From a bacterium (GTDB lineage: Bacteria; Pseudomonadota; Gammaproteobacteria; Burkholderiales; Thiobacillaceae), in NCBI GenBank assembly GCA_009772925.1, contig WOUQ01000001.1, forward strand, positions 186,001 through 250,000: 64,000 nt of DNA. Reading direction: 5' to 3'. Below the pieces are notes generated by a model, which did no database searches, was not told the DNA's origin, and saw only the letters and a list, made by a program, of their open reading frames with translations. The position numbers and the translations under genes are program-made. Below are positions 1-8,222 of this stretch, piece after piece; position 1 is the stretch's first letter; the number at the start of each line of letters is the position of its first letter.

Positions 1-9
1 TTCGAACCG

Positions 10-47
10 CCAACAAAAAAGCCGGACAAGTCCGGCTTTTTTGTTGG
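10..47. terminator. Bidirectional intrinsic terminator
   Basis: A perfect inverted repeat with 18-nt arms and a 2-nt loop. The core is GCCGGAC/GTCCGGC, flanked by six A on the left and six T on the right, so it works as a Rho-independent terminator in both directions. It lies 18 bp beyond the fabI stop codon and would also end transcription of a gene entering from the left edge. Confidence 0.9.
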
Positions 48-64
48 CTGAAGTCGCAGGGCGT

Positions 65-856
65 CTACTCTTCCACCGCCAGGCCGGCGGTGCAGTTGAA
101 GCCCGCGTCCACATAGGTGATCTCGCCAGTGACGCCGCTGGCGAGGTCGGACAGCAGGAAGGCGGCGGTGTTGCCCACTTCATCAATGGTCACGTTGCGG
201 CGCAGGGGGGAGTGTTTTTCGCCCCAGGCCAGCAGCTTGTTGAAATCGGCGATGCCGGCGGCCGCCAGGGTCTTGATGGGGCCGGCGGACAGGCCGTTGA
301 CGCGGATGCTCTGCGGCCCCAGGCCGGCGGCCAGGTAATAGACGCTGGCCTCCAGGCTGGCCTTGGCCAGCCCCATGACGTTGTAATGCGGCACATAGCG
401 CACCGCGCCCAGGTAGGACAGGGTGAGCAGGGCGGCGGGCCGGCCCTGCATCATGGGCAGCGCCGCCTTGGCCATGGCGGTGAAGGAATAGCTGGAAATG
501 TCGTGCGCGATGCGGAAGTTATCGCGCGTGACGAAATCCTGGTAGTTGCCGGCCAGCGCCTCCTTCGGCGAAAAGGCGATGGAGTGCAGCAGGCCGTCGA
601 GTCCATCCCAGTGCCGGGCGAGTTCGCCGAACAGGGTGGCGATCTCCTCGTCGCTGGCGACGTCGCAGGGGAACACCAGGGGCTGCGCGGAGAAATCCCC
701 GGCCAGGCCCAGCACGCGCTCGCGCACCTTGTCGCCCTGGTAGGTGAAGGCCAGTTCCGCACCCTCGCGATGGCAGGCCTTGGCCACGCCGTAGGCGATG
801 GAGCGGTTGCTGATCATGCCCGTGATGAGGATCTTCTTGCCGGCGAGAAAGCCCAT
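65..856 (-). CDS. fabI: Enoyl-ACP reductase (NADH), FabI
   Basis: FabI carries out the last reduction in each cycle of type II fatty acid elongation (enoyl-ACP to acyl-ACP) in the cytoplasm. The 263-residue product has the usual length for the family. It opens with the divergent SDR nucleotide motif ([13 protein letters not shown]) and has the FabI active site: Tyr148, then Tyr158 and Lys165 in the Y-x6-K arrangement. A longer reading frame exists, but the ATG at 856 gives the family-typical MGFLAGKK start. A TATAAT-like -10 lies about 30 bp upstream. The gene ends at the terminator at 10-47 and diverges from the ParA-like gene. No oddities were seen. Confidence 0.96.
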   Translation of the reverse strand: MGFLAGKKILITGMISNRSIAYGVAKACHREGAELAFTYQGDKVRERVLGLAGDFSAQPLVFPCDVASDEEIATLFGELARHWDGLDGLLHSIAFSPKEALAGNYQDFVTRDNFRIAHDISSYSFTAMAKAALPMMQGRPAALLTLSYLGAVRYVPHYNVMGLAKASLEASVYYLAAGLGPQSIRVNGLSAGPIKTLAAAGIADFNKLLAWGEKHSPLRRNVTIDEVGNTAAFLLSDLASGVTGEITYVDAGFNCTAGLAVEE

Positions 857-885
857 GTCGCGGTCCCGAGATTTCAAACACGAGA

Positions 886-891
886 ATTATA
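886..891 (-). promoter_or_regulatory. Candidate -10 element of fabI promoter
   Basis: Read on the minus strand this is a perfect TATAAT, 30 bp upstream of the fabI ATG. No convincing -35 is visible at 17 bp (TACGGC there), so the promoter assignment is tentative. Confidence 0.4.
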
Positions 892-953
892 CCCGCGAGG
901 CTGCATTCGCCGTATCACGGCGCTACCATCCGGGCTTGCTGAAAGGAGAGGTC

Positions 954-1607
954 ATGGCGGCGAAGATCATTGCGGTGGTGAACCAGAAGGGCGGGGCGGG
1001 CAAGACCACCCTGGCCATGTTGCTGGCGGGGGCGCTGGGCGACAGCCGCAAACGGGTGCTGGTGGCCGACGCCGACCCGCAGAACACCGCCGTGCACTGG
1101 GCCGGCATGAGCGAGAGCTTCCCCGCCGAGGTGGAGGACGTGTCCGGCGAGGAGGGCAAGCTGCACAAGGCCCTGCGCAAGCGCCAGGATGAGTTCGACT
1201 ACATCGTCATCGACAGCCCGCCCGCGGCTTCCGCGCCGGTGACCGGCAGCGCCCTGAGAGCCGCGCATCTCGCCCTGGTGCCGGTGATTCCCTCGCCGCT
1301 CGACCTGTGGGCTTCCGTGCGCATCCGCGAGGCCATCGCCCACGCCCGCCACAAGAACCCGGACCTGCAGGCCCGCCTGGTGGTCAACCAGATGCAGCCC
1401 AATACCCTGCTGGCGCGAGAGGTGCTCGGCATGCTGCCCGAGTTCGGCATCCCGATGCTGGCCGCCAGCCTCAAGAGCCGTACCGCTTACCGGCAATGCG
1501 CCGCCCTGGGCGCCACCATTCACGCCCTCGGCAGCCGGGCCGCCCTGGCGGTGCTGGAGGTGGACGCCCTGTGCCGCGAGGTGGAGCGCCTGCTGCGCAA
1601 TCGTTAG
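954..1607 (+). CDS. ParA/MinD-family P-loop ATPase (orphan)
   Basis: A 217-residue deviant Walker ATPase. The N-terminus carries KGGAGKTT (deviant Walker A), followed by ADADPQ and the Walker B-like YIVIDSPPA. The ATG at 954 is chosen because AAAGGAGAG precedes it at good spacing and the protein then begins directly with the P-loop strand (MAAKIIAVVNQKGG). Such ATPases position plasmids, chromosomal origins or protein complexes, usually with a ParB-type partner. None is encoded nearby, and no replication or mobility genes adjoin it. It is followed 4 bp later by a phosphatase gene, so the two may be co-transcribed. The specific cargo cannot be told from the sequence. Confidence 0.85.
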   Translation: MAAKIIAVVNQKGGAGKTTLAMLLAGALGDSRKRVLVADADPQNTAVHWAGMSESFPAEVEDVSGEEGKLHKALRKRQDEFDYIVIDSPPAASAPVTGSALRAAHLALVPVIPSPLDLWASVRIREAIAHARHKNPDLQARLVVNQMQPNTLLAREVLGMLPEFGIPMLAASLKSRTAYRQCAALGATIHALGSRAALAVLEVDALCREVERLLRNR

Positions 1608-1611
1608 CGCC

Positions 1612-2220
1612 ATGGCGGCCATGCACACCAGCCTGGATTTTCTGCGCCACGGCGAGCCCATCGGCGGTAAACGCTATCGCGGCCAGACCGACGATCCCCT
1701 GTCCGACAAGGGTTGGGCGCAGATGGCCCGCGCCACCGCCGGGGAACGTCCCTGGAACGCGATCGTCTCCTCGCCGTTGCGCCGCTGCCTGGCCTTCGCC
1801 ACCCGCCTGGCGGACGAAACGGGCCTGCCCCTGACAGTGGATGCGCGCCTGGCGGAAGTGGGATTCGGCGTCTGGGAAGGCCGCACCGCGGCGGAGCTGG
1901 AACGCGAGGAGCCCGGCTGCGTGTTCGCCTTCAAGCAGGATCCCCTGGCGCGACGTCCGCGCGGCGCCGAGGACCTGGCCGATTTTCAGGCCCGCGTGGC
2001 GGATGCGTACGAGGATCTGCTGCGCCTGCACGCCGGCCGGCATGTGCTGGTGGTGGCGCATGCCGGCGTCATGCGCATGGCCATCTGCCGCGTCCTCGGC
2101 CTGCCGCCCGCGCACGCCTACCGCTTGCAGATCGGCTCCGCGGCGATGGCCCGCATCCGCGTCGAGCAGGGCGAGGGCGGCCGCTTCGACAGCCTGTTGT
2201 GGCTGACGCCGGGCGTCTGA
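1612..2220 (+). CDS. Histidine phosphatase, probable alpha-ribazole phosphatase (CobC-like)
   Basis: A phosphoglycerate-mutase-type phosphatase of 202 residues with the catalytic RHGE near the N-terminus, the ISSPLRRC arginine motif, and the second histidine in VVAHAGVMR. CobC enzymes dephosphorylate alpha-ribazole phosphate in lower-ligand assembly of cobalamin. The role is suggested by the convergent neighbour, which carries a cobalamin adenosyltransferase domain. The family is large, so another phosphatase substrate remains possible. The start may be 1612 or 1621; neither has a clear ribosome binding site, and the 4-bp gap to the ParA-like gene suggests translational coupling. Confidence 0.75.
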   Translation: MAAMHTSLDFLRHGEPIGGKRYRGQTDDPLSDKGWAQMARATAGERPWNAIVSSPLRRCLAFATRLADETGLPLTVDARLAEVGFGVWEGRTAAELEREEPGCVFAFKQDPLARRPRGAEDLADFQARVADAYEDLLRLHAGRHVLVVAHAGVMRMAICRVLGLPPAHAYRLQIGSAAMARIRVEQGEGGRFDSLLWLTPGV

Positions 2221-2226
2221 AACGTC

Positions 2227-4656
2227 TCAGCCGCGCGCGCCGGGACCGCGCCAGGTCGGCTCGGCCTGGCCGAGCACGCGGTTGATGCGGCGCGAGAGCA
2301 CGAACAGCAGGTCGGACAGGCGGTTCAGGTACTGGCCCAGCTTGGGCGACAGCAGTTCGCTTTCCGCCAGCGCGGTCAGGCGCCGCTCCGCGCGCCGGCA
2401 GACGGTGCGGCAGACGTGGGCCTGCGCCGCCGCCGGGCTGCCGCCGGGCAGCACGAATTCGGTGAGGGGCGGCAGGCCGGCGTTGTAGGTGGCGATGGCC
2501 TGGTCCAGGCGCAGCACGTCGGCCTCGTGGATCTGGCTGACCTCGGGCCAGGCCAGTTCGGCGCCCAGGTTGAACAGGTCGTGCTGAATGTCGATCAGCA
2601 GGGTCCGCAGCTCGGCGGGCAGGCTGGCGTCGAGCAGCACGCCGATCTGGCTGTTGAGTTCGTCCACCGCGCCGATGGCCTCGATGCGCGGCGCGTGCTT
2701 GGCCAGGCGGGTGCCGTCGGCCAGTCCGGTGCTGCCGTCGTCGCCGGTGCGGGTGACGATCTCGGTGAGGCGCTTGAAGCCCGCGCTGGCGGGGCTGACG
2801 TCCTCGGTCTTCTCGATGAAGCGCTCGATGTCGGCGGCCGGGCGTCTCTCGCCGTTGGGCAGACGTTCGCGGCATTCGCGGAAGATGCGTGCCGCGCAGC
2901 CACGGCAGCGCTCCGCGTCGAGGCGCGCATAGATGGCGGCGATGGCGTCGGGTTTATGGACGAAGACATGGTCGGAGCCGATCTCGGACTGATAGCCGCC
3001 CTGCTTCAGCATGTCGCGCGTGGCATCGCGCAGGCCGCAGAGATAGAGGCCGCCGCCCACTCTGCGCCGCCGTCGGGCCTCGTAGGCCAGCAACTCGGCG
3101 CCGGCCAGGTCGATGGTGTTGATGCCGCGGGCGAACAGCAGCAGATGGCGCTGCGAGGGCACGTGCTCGTCCACCGCGGCGAAGGCCTGCTGGATGTGGT
3201 CGACGGCGCCGAAGAAGATGGAACCCTCGACGCGCAGCAGCTTGAGTTGCGGGCAGTCGGGCTCGGCGCCGCTCTCCACCACGAACTTGCGGCGCGGATT
3301 GGTCGGGTCCTTCGCGTCCGGCAGCAGGGGGCGGATGGCGGGGTGGGAGGTGCCACGCAGGTAGAAGATGAGGGAGGCGACGATGCCGAAGAAGATGCCC
3401 TTCTCCAGGTCGATGACCGTGCCGAAGAAAGTTACCCCCAGCACCACGGCTTCCTGTCGGTGGGCCTTGAGGATGGCGCCGATATGGTGGAAGTCGATGA
3501 GGTTCCAGGCCACCAGGAACAGCGCCGCCGCCATGGCCGGGACCGGCAGGTGGGCGGCCAGCGGCGCCACCAGGAACAGGATGAGCAGCAGGAAGAGCGA
3601 GGAGAACACCGCCGCCAGGGGGGTGCGGGCGCCCGATTCGTAGTTGACGCCGCTGCGGTTGAAGGAACCGCTCGAGGCGTAAGCGGAGAAGAAACTGCCG
3701 AACAGGTTGGAGAGGCCCTGACCGGCGAATTCCTGGTTGCCGTTGATGTGTTGCTGCGACTTGGCGGCGATGGAGCGGGAGATCGACACCGCCTCGGTGA
3801 GTGCCAGCACGGTGACCGCCAGGGCGGAGAAGAAGGTGTTTTGCAGGGCGGACAGGGAAAAGTCCGGCGCCGACAGGGGCGGCAGGCCGGCCACCAGGGC
3901 GCCGACATGGCCGATGCCGGTGACCTCGTTGCCGAACTGCCGGTCCAGCACGGCCGCGACCAGTCCTCCGGCGATCATGGCGACGATCAGGTAGGGCACC
4001 TTCCGCAGATACTTGCGCGCCAATATTCCGGCGATCAGCGACACCACCGCCACCGCGGTGACGTAGGGGTTGAGATCATGCAGGTGGGTGAGGAGCTGGC
4101 CCAGCACCTCGTAGGCTGGCGTTCCCCGCGCGATGTCCAGTCCGAAGAAGTTCTTCACCTGGCTGGCGGCGATGAGCAGCGCGGCGCCGGCGGTGAAGCC
4201 GATGACCACGGTGTGCGAGATGAAATTGACCAGCGCGCCCATCCTGGCCAGCCCCAGAATGAGCTGGAACAGGCCGGTGAGGAAGGTGAGGGTGAGCACC
4301 ATGCCGATGTATTCGGGCGAGCCCGGCTCGGCGTAGGGCGACACGGAGGCGAACACGACGATGGAAATCGCCGTGGTGGGGCCGGACACCAGGTGCCAGG
4401 AGGAGCCGAACAGGGCGGCGATGATGGTCGGCACCATGGCCGCGTAAAGGCCGTATTCCAGCGGCAGGCCGGCGATGGCGGCGAAGGCCACCGCCTGCGG
4501 CAGGACGATGAGGGCACCGGTGAGGCCGGCGATGCCGTCGTCCTTCAGGCTGGCACGGTTCACCCGGTGCTGCCATTTCAGGAAGGGCAGGAACTGATAG
4601 AGCCAGAGGTTGCAGGCGAGGAATTCGCCGAGGCGCTCGCGTTTCAGGAAGGACAT
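2227..4656 (-). CDS. SulP anion transporter fused to PduO-type cob(I)alamin adenosyltransferase
   Basis: An 809-residue fusion. Residues 1 to about 430 form a SulP (SLC26-like) membrane domain for an inorganic anion such as sulfate or bicarbonate. They are followed by a STAS domain and the cysteine motif CRGCAARIFRECR near 595. From about residue 630 the protein is a complete PduO-type ATP:cob(I)alamin adenosyltransferase, recognised by TRTGDDGSTGL near its start, VDELNSQIG, and the C-terminal RLSDLLFVLSRRIN. No stop codon and no ATG, GTG or TTG is seen in the linker that would allow a separate adenosyltransferase product. Each half is normally a stand-alone protein. The convergent CobC-like gene fits a cobalamin link. 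Which anion is carried is unknown. Confidence 0.88.
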   Translation of the reverse strand: MSFLKRERLGEFLACNLWLYQFLPFLKWQHRVNRASLKDDGIAGLTGALIVLPQAVAFAAIAGLPLEYGLYAAMVPTIIAALFGSSWHLVSGPTTAISIVVFASVSPYAEPGSPEYIGMVLTLTFLTGLFQLILGLARMGALVNFISHTVVIGFTAGAALLIAASQVKNFFGLDIARGTPAYEVLGQLLTHLHDLNPYVTAVAVVSLIAGILARKYLRKVPYLIVAMIAGGLVAAVLDRQFGNEVTGIGHVGALVAGLPPLSAPDFSLSALQNTFFSALAVTVLALTEAVSISRSIAAKSQQHINGNQEFAGQGLSNLFGSFFSAYASSGSFNRSGVNYESGARTPLAAVFSSLFLLLILFLVAPLAAHLPVPAMAAALFLVAWNLIDFHHIGAILKAHRQEAVVLGVTFFGTVIDLEKGIFFGIVASLIFYLRGTSHPAIRPLLPDAKDPTNPRRKFVVESGAEPDCPQLKLLRVEGSIFFGAVDHIQQAFAAVDEHVPSQRHLLLFARGINTIDLAGAELLAYEARRRRRVGGGLYLCGLRDATRDMLKQGGYQSEIGSDHVFVHKPDAIAAIYARLDAERCRGCAARIFRECRERLPNGERRPAADIERFIEKTEDVSPASAGFKRLTEIVTRTGDDGSTGLADGTRLAKHAPRIEAIGAVDELNSQIGVLLDASLPAELRTLLIDIQHDLFNLGAELAWPEVSQIHEADVLRLDQAIATYNAGLPPLTEFVLPGGSPAAAQAHVCRTVCRRAERRLTALAESELLSPKLGQYLNRLSDLLFVLSRRINRVLGQAEPTWRGPGARG

Positions 4657-4693
4657 GAACAGGGTGAGGCGTGAGGGGAGAGGCGTGAGGAGG

Positions 4694-5134
4694 TCAGCCG
4701 GATGGTAAACCGGCTTTCGTTGTCAGGCAGCGCAGGTAGGCTTCACCGTCTGGGGGCCGATTGTAACGCTGTGCCTGCCAGAGCATTTCCGCCAGGCAGT
4801 CCATGACCGCGTGCTGGGCGGCGTGCTCGTCGCCCAGCCGGGTGGCCAGGGCCTGGTAGCGGGCCTTGACGCCGGCGGGCTGGTCGATCGACAACTGCTC
4901 GGCGATGGCCAGATGCATGGACAGGTGCAGGAAGGGGTTGGTCTGGCCCATTTCCGGCAGCCAGTCGCGGTCGCGGTGGCGTTCCGGCTGCTCCAGCACG
5001 GCGTGGTATTCCGGGTGGCGGCCGATGTGCTCCGCCGCCATGGCTTCCAGGTCGGTCAGCGGCCGGCCGGAGCGGAACTTCGCCCAGGCGTCGAAAAAGA
5101 ACTGGCGGGCTTGGTCGCGGCTGGGATCAAACAT
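4694..5134 (-). CDS. DUF1841 family protein
   Basis: A 146-residue cytoplasmic protein recognised as DUF1841 from its opening (MFDPSRDQARQFFFDAW), the NPFLHLSMHLAIAEQ segment and the C-terminal RYNRPPDGEAYLRCL. The function of the family is not known. Its start overlaps the stop of the upstream FIST gene by 8 bp, so the two are probably translated from one message. No signal peptide or membrane segment is visible. Confidence 0.85.
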   Translation of the reverse strand: MFDPSRDQARQFFFDAWAKFRSGRPLTDLEAMAAEHIGRHPEYHAVLEQPERHRDRDWLPEMGQTNPFLHLSMHLAIAEQLSIDQPAGVKARYQALATRLGDEHAAQHAVMDCLAEMLWQAQRYNRPPDGEAYLRCLTTKAGLPSG

Positions 5135-6251
5135 CGGCGTAACCCAGTGCCAGCACCACGCTGTACTGCAGCAGGCGGTTGCCGCCGTCGAGATGGGCGA
5201 TCTCGCCGTTGCCGTAGAAGCCGGCGCAGGGCATGCCGGGAAAGCGCCGCTTCAGGGCGAGGATGTCGCGGTCCTCGCCGCCGTAGAAATAGGGGCCGCG
5301 GCCCATGCAGGGAAACATCAGGCCGAAGGCGGGAGGATCCGCGCGTTCGCCGGCCAGGCGCGCGAGCATGAGGTCCATGTCGTGCTCCGCCGCCTGCGGC
5401 TGGCGCAGGGCCCAGAACAGATCCATGCCCGGCGCCAGCCGGCCGGCAACGGTGACGGATTTGTCGGCCGGGTTGGCGGCCACCACCGGCAGCAGGTGAA
5501 AGCGGCCTTCCTCGACGGCGTGCTCGCGCTCGCCGTAGGGCAGTCCGGCCATGATCAGGTGGGTGGGCATGCGCTCCGGCGAGCGCAGGCTGAGGGGCAG
5601 TTCCCGCACCAGGCTGGCCAGCGCCTCTATGCCGCCCAAGGCTTGCAGGTCGTGGCCCTGCACGCGTTCCACCGGCAGAGGCCGCGACAGCGGGCGCACG
5701 CCCTGGGAAACGCCGACGCGCAGACTCGCGCCGGCGAGGTCAAGCTCGCAGCGCCCGCCGTCCTGGACGCGGCCGCCACTCCACACCGAATACGGACCCT
5801 GGCCGGTGGCGTCGCCGGAGACGCCGCCGAAGCGCCGTCCACCCGCGGCCAGCCAGGCCATGTCGAGGGCGTTCGGCGCCGCCAGGGTGAGCTCGGCCGC
5901 GGCGGCGGCGCCCTCGTCCTGTCGGCGGGCTGGCCGCAGGTCGACGCCGTCGCCCAGCACCAGGGCGGCGGCGGCCGGCGCGTCGAGCACCCAGTCCTGC
6001 TCGGTGAACACGCCGGCCGCGGTGCAGCCCGCCACCTGCAGGCAGCCGGCGGCGCGCGCGGCGGCGGTGAGGGCGGGCCGCGGGTCGTCGGCGAAATCGG
6101 CGCTGAGGTACAGCAGCACCGCCTGGGGATGCTCCAGTTCCGCCCGCTGCATGGCGGCCCGCACCGCCTCGCGCGCCAGGCCGGGCTCGGCCACGCGGCC
6201 CTGGGCGAGTCCGGAACCGGCTTTCAAACCGATTAGTCCCGGTAATCGCAC
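5127..6251 (-). CDS. FIST domain sensory protein
   Basis: A 374-residue protein with an N-terminal FIST domain (residues about 30-220, including CLQVAGCTAAGVFTEQ) and a FIST_C domain (about 225-360, including LMFPCMGRGPYFYGGEDRD). FIST domains are thought to sense small ligands, perhaps amino acids, and are often joined to kinases or chemoreceptors. Here the domain stands alone. The start overlaps the end of nth by about 19 bp and the end overlaps the DUF1841 gene, so it may be the tail of the rnf-nth transcription unit. No effector domain is present, so a partner protein must pass on any signal. Confidence 0.85.
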   Translation of the reverse strand: MRLPGLIGLKAGSGLAQGRVAEPGLAREAVRAAMQRAELEHPQAVLLYLSADFADDPRPALTAAARAAGCLQVAGCTAAGVFTEQDWVLDAPAAAALVLGDGVDLRPARRQDEGAAAAAELTLAAPNALDMAWLAAGGRRFGGVSGDATGQGPYSVWSGGRVQDGGRCELDLAGASLRVGVSQGVRPLSRPLPVERVQGHDLQALGGIEALASLVRELPLSLRSPERMPTHLIMAGLPYGEREHAVEEGRFHLLPVVAANPADKSVTVAGRLAPGMDLFWALRQPQAAEHDMDLMLARLAGERADPPAFGLMFPCMGRGPYFYGGEDRDILALKRRFPGMPCAGFYGNGEIAHLDGGNRLLQYSVVLALGYADV

Positions 6252-6856
6252 AGGTCGCTGAGGATGCAGGCGGCGCAGTCGGGCTTGCGTGCCTTGCAGA
6301 CATAGCGGCCGTGCAGGATCAACCAGTGGTGGGCGTCGTGGCGGAATTCGGCGGGGGTGTTACGCAGCAGTTTCTTCTCCACTTCCAGCACGGTCTTGCC
6401 CGGCGCCAGGCCGGTGCGGTTGGCGACCCGGAAGATGTGGGTATCGACGGCGATGGTGGGCTCGCCGAAGGCGGTGTTGAGGACCACGTTGGCAGTCTTG
6501 CGCCCCACGCCGGGCAGCGCTTCCAGGGCCTCGCGCCGGCGCGGCACCTCGCCGCCGTGCCTGTCGAGCAGGATCTGGCAGGTGGCAAGCAGGTTCTTCG
6601 CCTTGGTCTTGTACAGGCCGATGCGGCGGATGTGGCCGGCCAGGCCCGCCTCCCCCAGGGAGAGCAGTTTTTCCGGCGTGTTGGCTTCGGCAAACAGGGT
6701 GGCGGTCGCCAGGTTGACGCTCTTGTCGGTGGCCTGGGCGGACAGCACCACGGCTACCAGCAACTCGAACGGTGTCTTGTAGTGCAGCTCGGTGGTCGGG
6801 GCCGGATTCGCGGCCTGCAGGCGTGCGTAGAGTTCCCGGCGCTGGCTCGGGTTCAT
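6233..6856 (-). CDS. nth: Endonuclease III (DNA glycosylase/AP lyase)
   Basis: Removes oxidised pyrimidines from DNA and cleaves the abasic site. The 207-residue product carries the helix-hairpin-helix LPGVGRKTANVV with catalytic Lys120, the catalytic Asp138 in VDTHIFRV, and a C-terminal [4Fe-4S] motif with C-x6-C-x2-C-x5-C spacing (CKARKPDCAACILSDLC). The start at 6856 overlaps the rnfE stop as ATGA; longer frames run back into rnfE and are not real. Linkage of nth to rnf genes is widespread in proteobacteria, where both proteins handle iron-sulfur chemistry or redox stress. Confidence 0.97.
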   Translation of the reverse strand: MNPSQRRELYARLQAANPAPTTELHYKTPFELLVAVVLSAQATDKSVNLATATLFAEANTPEKLLSLGEAGLAGHIRRIGLYKTKAKNLLATCQILLDRHGGEVPRRREALEALPGVGRKTANVVLNTAFGEPTIAVDTHIFRVANRTGLAPGKTVLEVEKKLLRNTPAEFRHDAHHWLILHGRYVCKARKPDCAACILSDLCDYRD

Positions 6857-7560
6857 GCCGGGTTGCGCCCCATCTGGATGCGGTTGCGCAAGGCGATGAG
6901 CAGGCCCAGGCCGATGAAGGCGCCGGGCGGCAGGATGGCGAGCAGGAAGCCGCCGTAATCGGGCGCCAAGGGGATGACCCAGTCCTTCGCCATGGGACCC
7001 AGCACGAGATCGACGCCGGACAGCAGGGTGCCCTTGCCCAGGGCCTCGCGCAGCCCGCCCAGCACCACCAGCACGGCGGTGAGGCCCAGCCCCATCATGG
7101 TCGCGTCGAGCACGGAATGGGCGGTGGAACGCTTGGAGGCGAAGGCCTCGACGCGCGCCAGGACGATGCAGTTGGTGGTGATGAGCGGGATGAACACGCC
7201 CAGCACCAGGTAGAGCGGGTGCATCCAGGCGTTCATCGCCAACTGCACCACGGTGACCAGGACGGCGATGATGAGCACGAAGGCGGGAATGCGGATCTCG
7301 TGCGGGATGTAGTTGCGCAGCAGGGCCACGGCGCCGCTGGACATGGCCATCACCAGGGTGGTGGCCAGGCCCAGGGACAAACTGTTGACCACCGTGTTGC
7401 TGATCGCCAGCAGCGGGCACAGGCCCAGCAACTGGACGATGCCGGGGTTCTGCGTCCACAGGCCTTTGACAATGATGTCGCGGGTTTCGCCCGAGAGCAG
7501 CCCGCCCGCGGCCGGCGGGGCGGTGATCGCCGAGTCGGCGGCGGTATCGCTGGCGCTCAT
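6853..7560 (-). CDS. rnfE: Electron transport complex subunit RnfE (RsxE)
   Basis: An integral membrane subunit of the Rnf/Rsx complex, which couples electron transfer between ferredoxin-type carriers and NAD(H) to an ion gradient, or keeps SoxR reduced. The 235-residue product has about six membrane segments and the typical GLWTQNPGIVQLLGLCPLLAISNT motif that places a conserved Cys in the membrane. The ATG at 7558-7560 is chosen because it forms ATGA with the rnfG stop. The longer frame reads through rnfG sequence. It overlaps nth by 4 bp at its end. Confidence 0.96.
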   Translation of the reverse strand: MSASDTAADSAITAPPAAGGLLSGETRDIIVKGLWTQNPGIVQLLGLCPLLAISNTVVNSLSLGLATTLVMAMSSGAVALLRNYIPHEIRIPAFVLIIAVLVTVVQLAMNAWMHPLYLVLGVFIPLITTNCIVLARVEAFASKRSTAHSVLDATMMGLGLTAVLVVLGGLREALGKGTLLSGVDLVLGPMAKDWVIPLAPDYGGFLLAILPPGAFIGLGLLIALRNRIQMGRNPA

Positions 7561-8222
7561 GCTGGGCCTTTCGTGGCAGAGGCGGAAATGGGTGGAGCCG
7601 GGGCGGCCTCGAGCAGTTCCGCGCGGTGCGCGGCGAAATACTCGAGGGCGCGGCGCACCGCCTTCACCACCGCGCGTGGCGTCACCGTGGCGCCGGCCAG
7701 ATAGTCGAAGCGGCCGCCGTCCTTCTTCACGCGCCATTGCGCGGGCGGCGGATCGTCCAGGGAACGCCCGTCGAACTGGCGGATCCAGGGACCGCGCGTC
7801 GCTTCGATGTAGTCGCCCAGGCCGGGAGTTTCCTTGTGCGCGGTGACGCGCACCCCGGCCACCCGGCCGTCGGCGTGGATACCCACGAGCAGGCGGATTT
7901 CACCGCTGTAGCCGTCGGGCGCCACCACTTCCAGCACCACGGCGCGGGTTTCGCCACCGATGCGCGCGGGGTAGGCCCGCGCCGGCCGCTTCTGGCCCAG
8001 CAGGGCGTCGGCGGGAAGGGGCAGGGCGTCGCGGACGAGATCGTTGTCGAAGCTGCCGGGCGGCAGGGTCTGCGCCACGAAGGCCAGTTTCTCGGCCTGC
8101 TCGCTCTTCTCGATGATGGGATGCGTGAGCAGATGGGCGCCGGCCAGCAGCGTGGCGCCGGCCACCGAGAACACCAGCAGGGCCAGGCCGGTGCTGGCGG
8201 TCTCGCGCAGCGCCGGGGTCAC
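7557..8222 (-). CDS. rnfG: Electron transport complex subunit RnfG (RsxG)
   Basis: A periplasm-facing flavoprotein subunit of the Rnf complex: one N-terminal membrane helix (LALLVFSVAGATLLAGAHLL) followed by an FMN-binding domain. The C-terminal LAGATVTP segment contains the threonine expected to carry covalently bound FMN. The start is a GTG at 8222 that overlaps the rnfD stop as GTGA. No ATG lies at the right place, and 221 residues is a normal length. It overlaps rnfE by 4 bp. Confidence 0.94.
   Translation of the reverse strand: MTPALRETASTGLALLVFSVAGATLLAGAHLLTHPIIEKSEQAEKLAFVAQTLPPGSFDNDLVRDALPLPADALLGQKRPARAYPARIGGETRAVVLEVVAPDGYSGEIRLLVGIHADGRVAGVRVTAHKETPGLGDYIEATRGPWIRQFDGRSLDDPPPAQWRVKKDGGRFDYLAGATVTPRAVVKAVRRALEYFAAHRAELLEAAPAPPISASATKGPA

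Noticed and set aside
954-1607. ParA gene as a sign of a plasmid or integrated element
   Set aside because: No ParB, replication, integrase or attachment-site sequence adjoins it, and its neighbours are chromosomal housekeeping genes.
2416-4674. A 752-residue open frame on the plus strand opposite the SulP fusion gene
   Set aside because: It is the antisense shadow of a high-G+C gene: low-complexity Gly/Gln/Val-rich sequence, no domains, no ribosome binding site. The same applies to the long frames at 31128-34028 (minus) and 41795-44347 (minus).
4657-4693. Repeated GTGAGG/CGTGAGG tract before the SulP fusion gene, and the purine-rich tract at 19955-20010 before pyrD
   Set aside because: Simple low-complexity sequence without palindromic structure; it cannot be linked to the GC-rich palindrome family.
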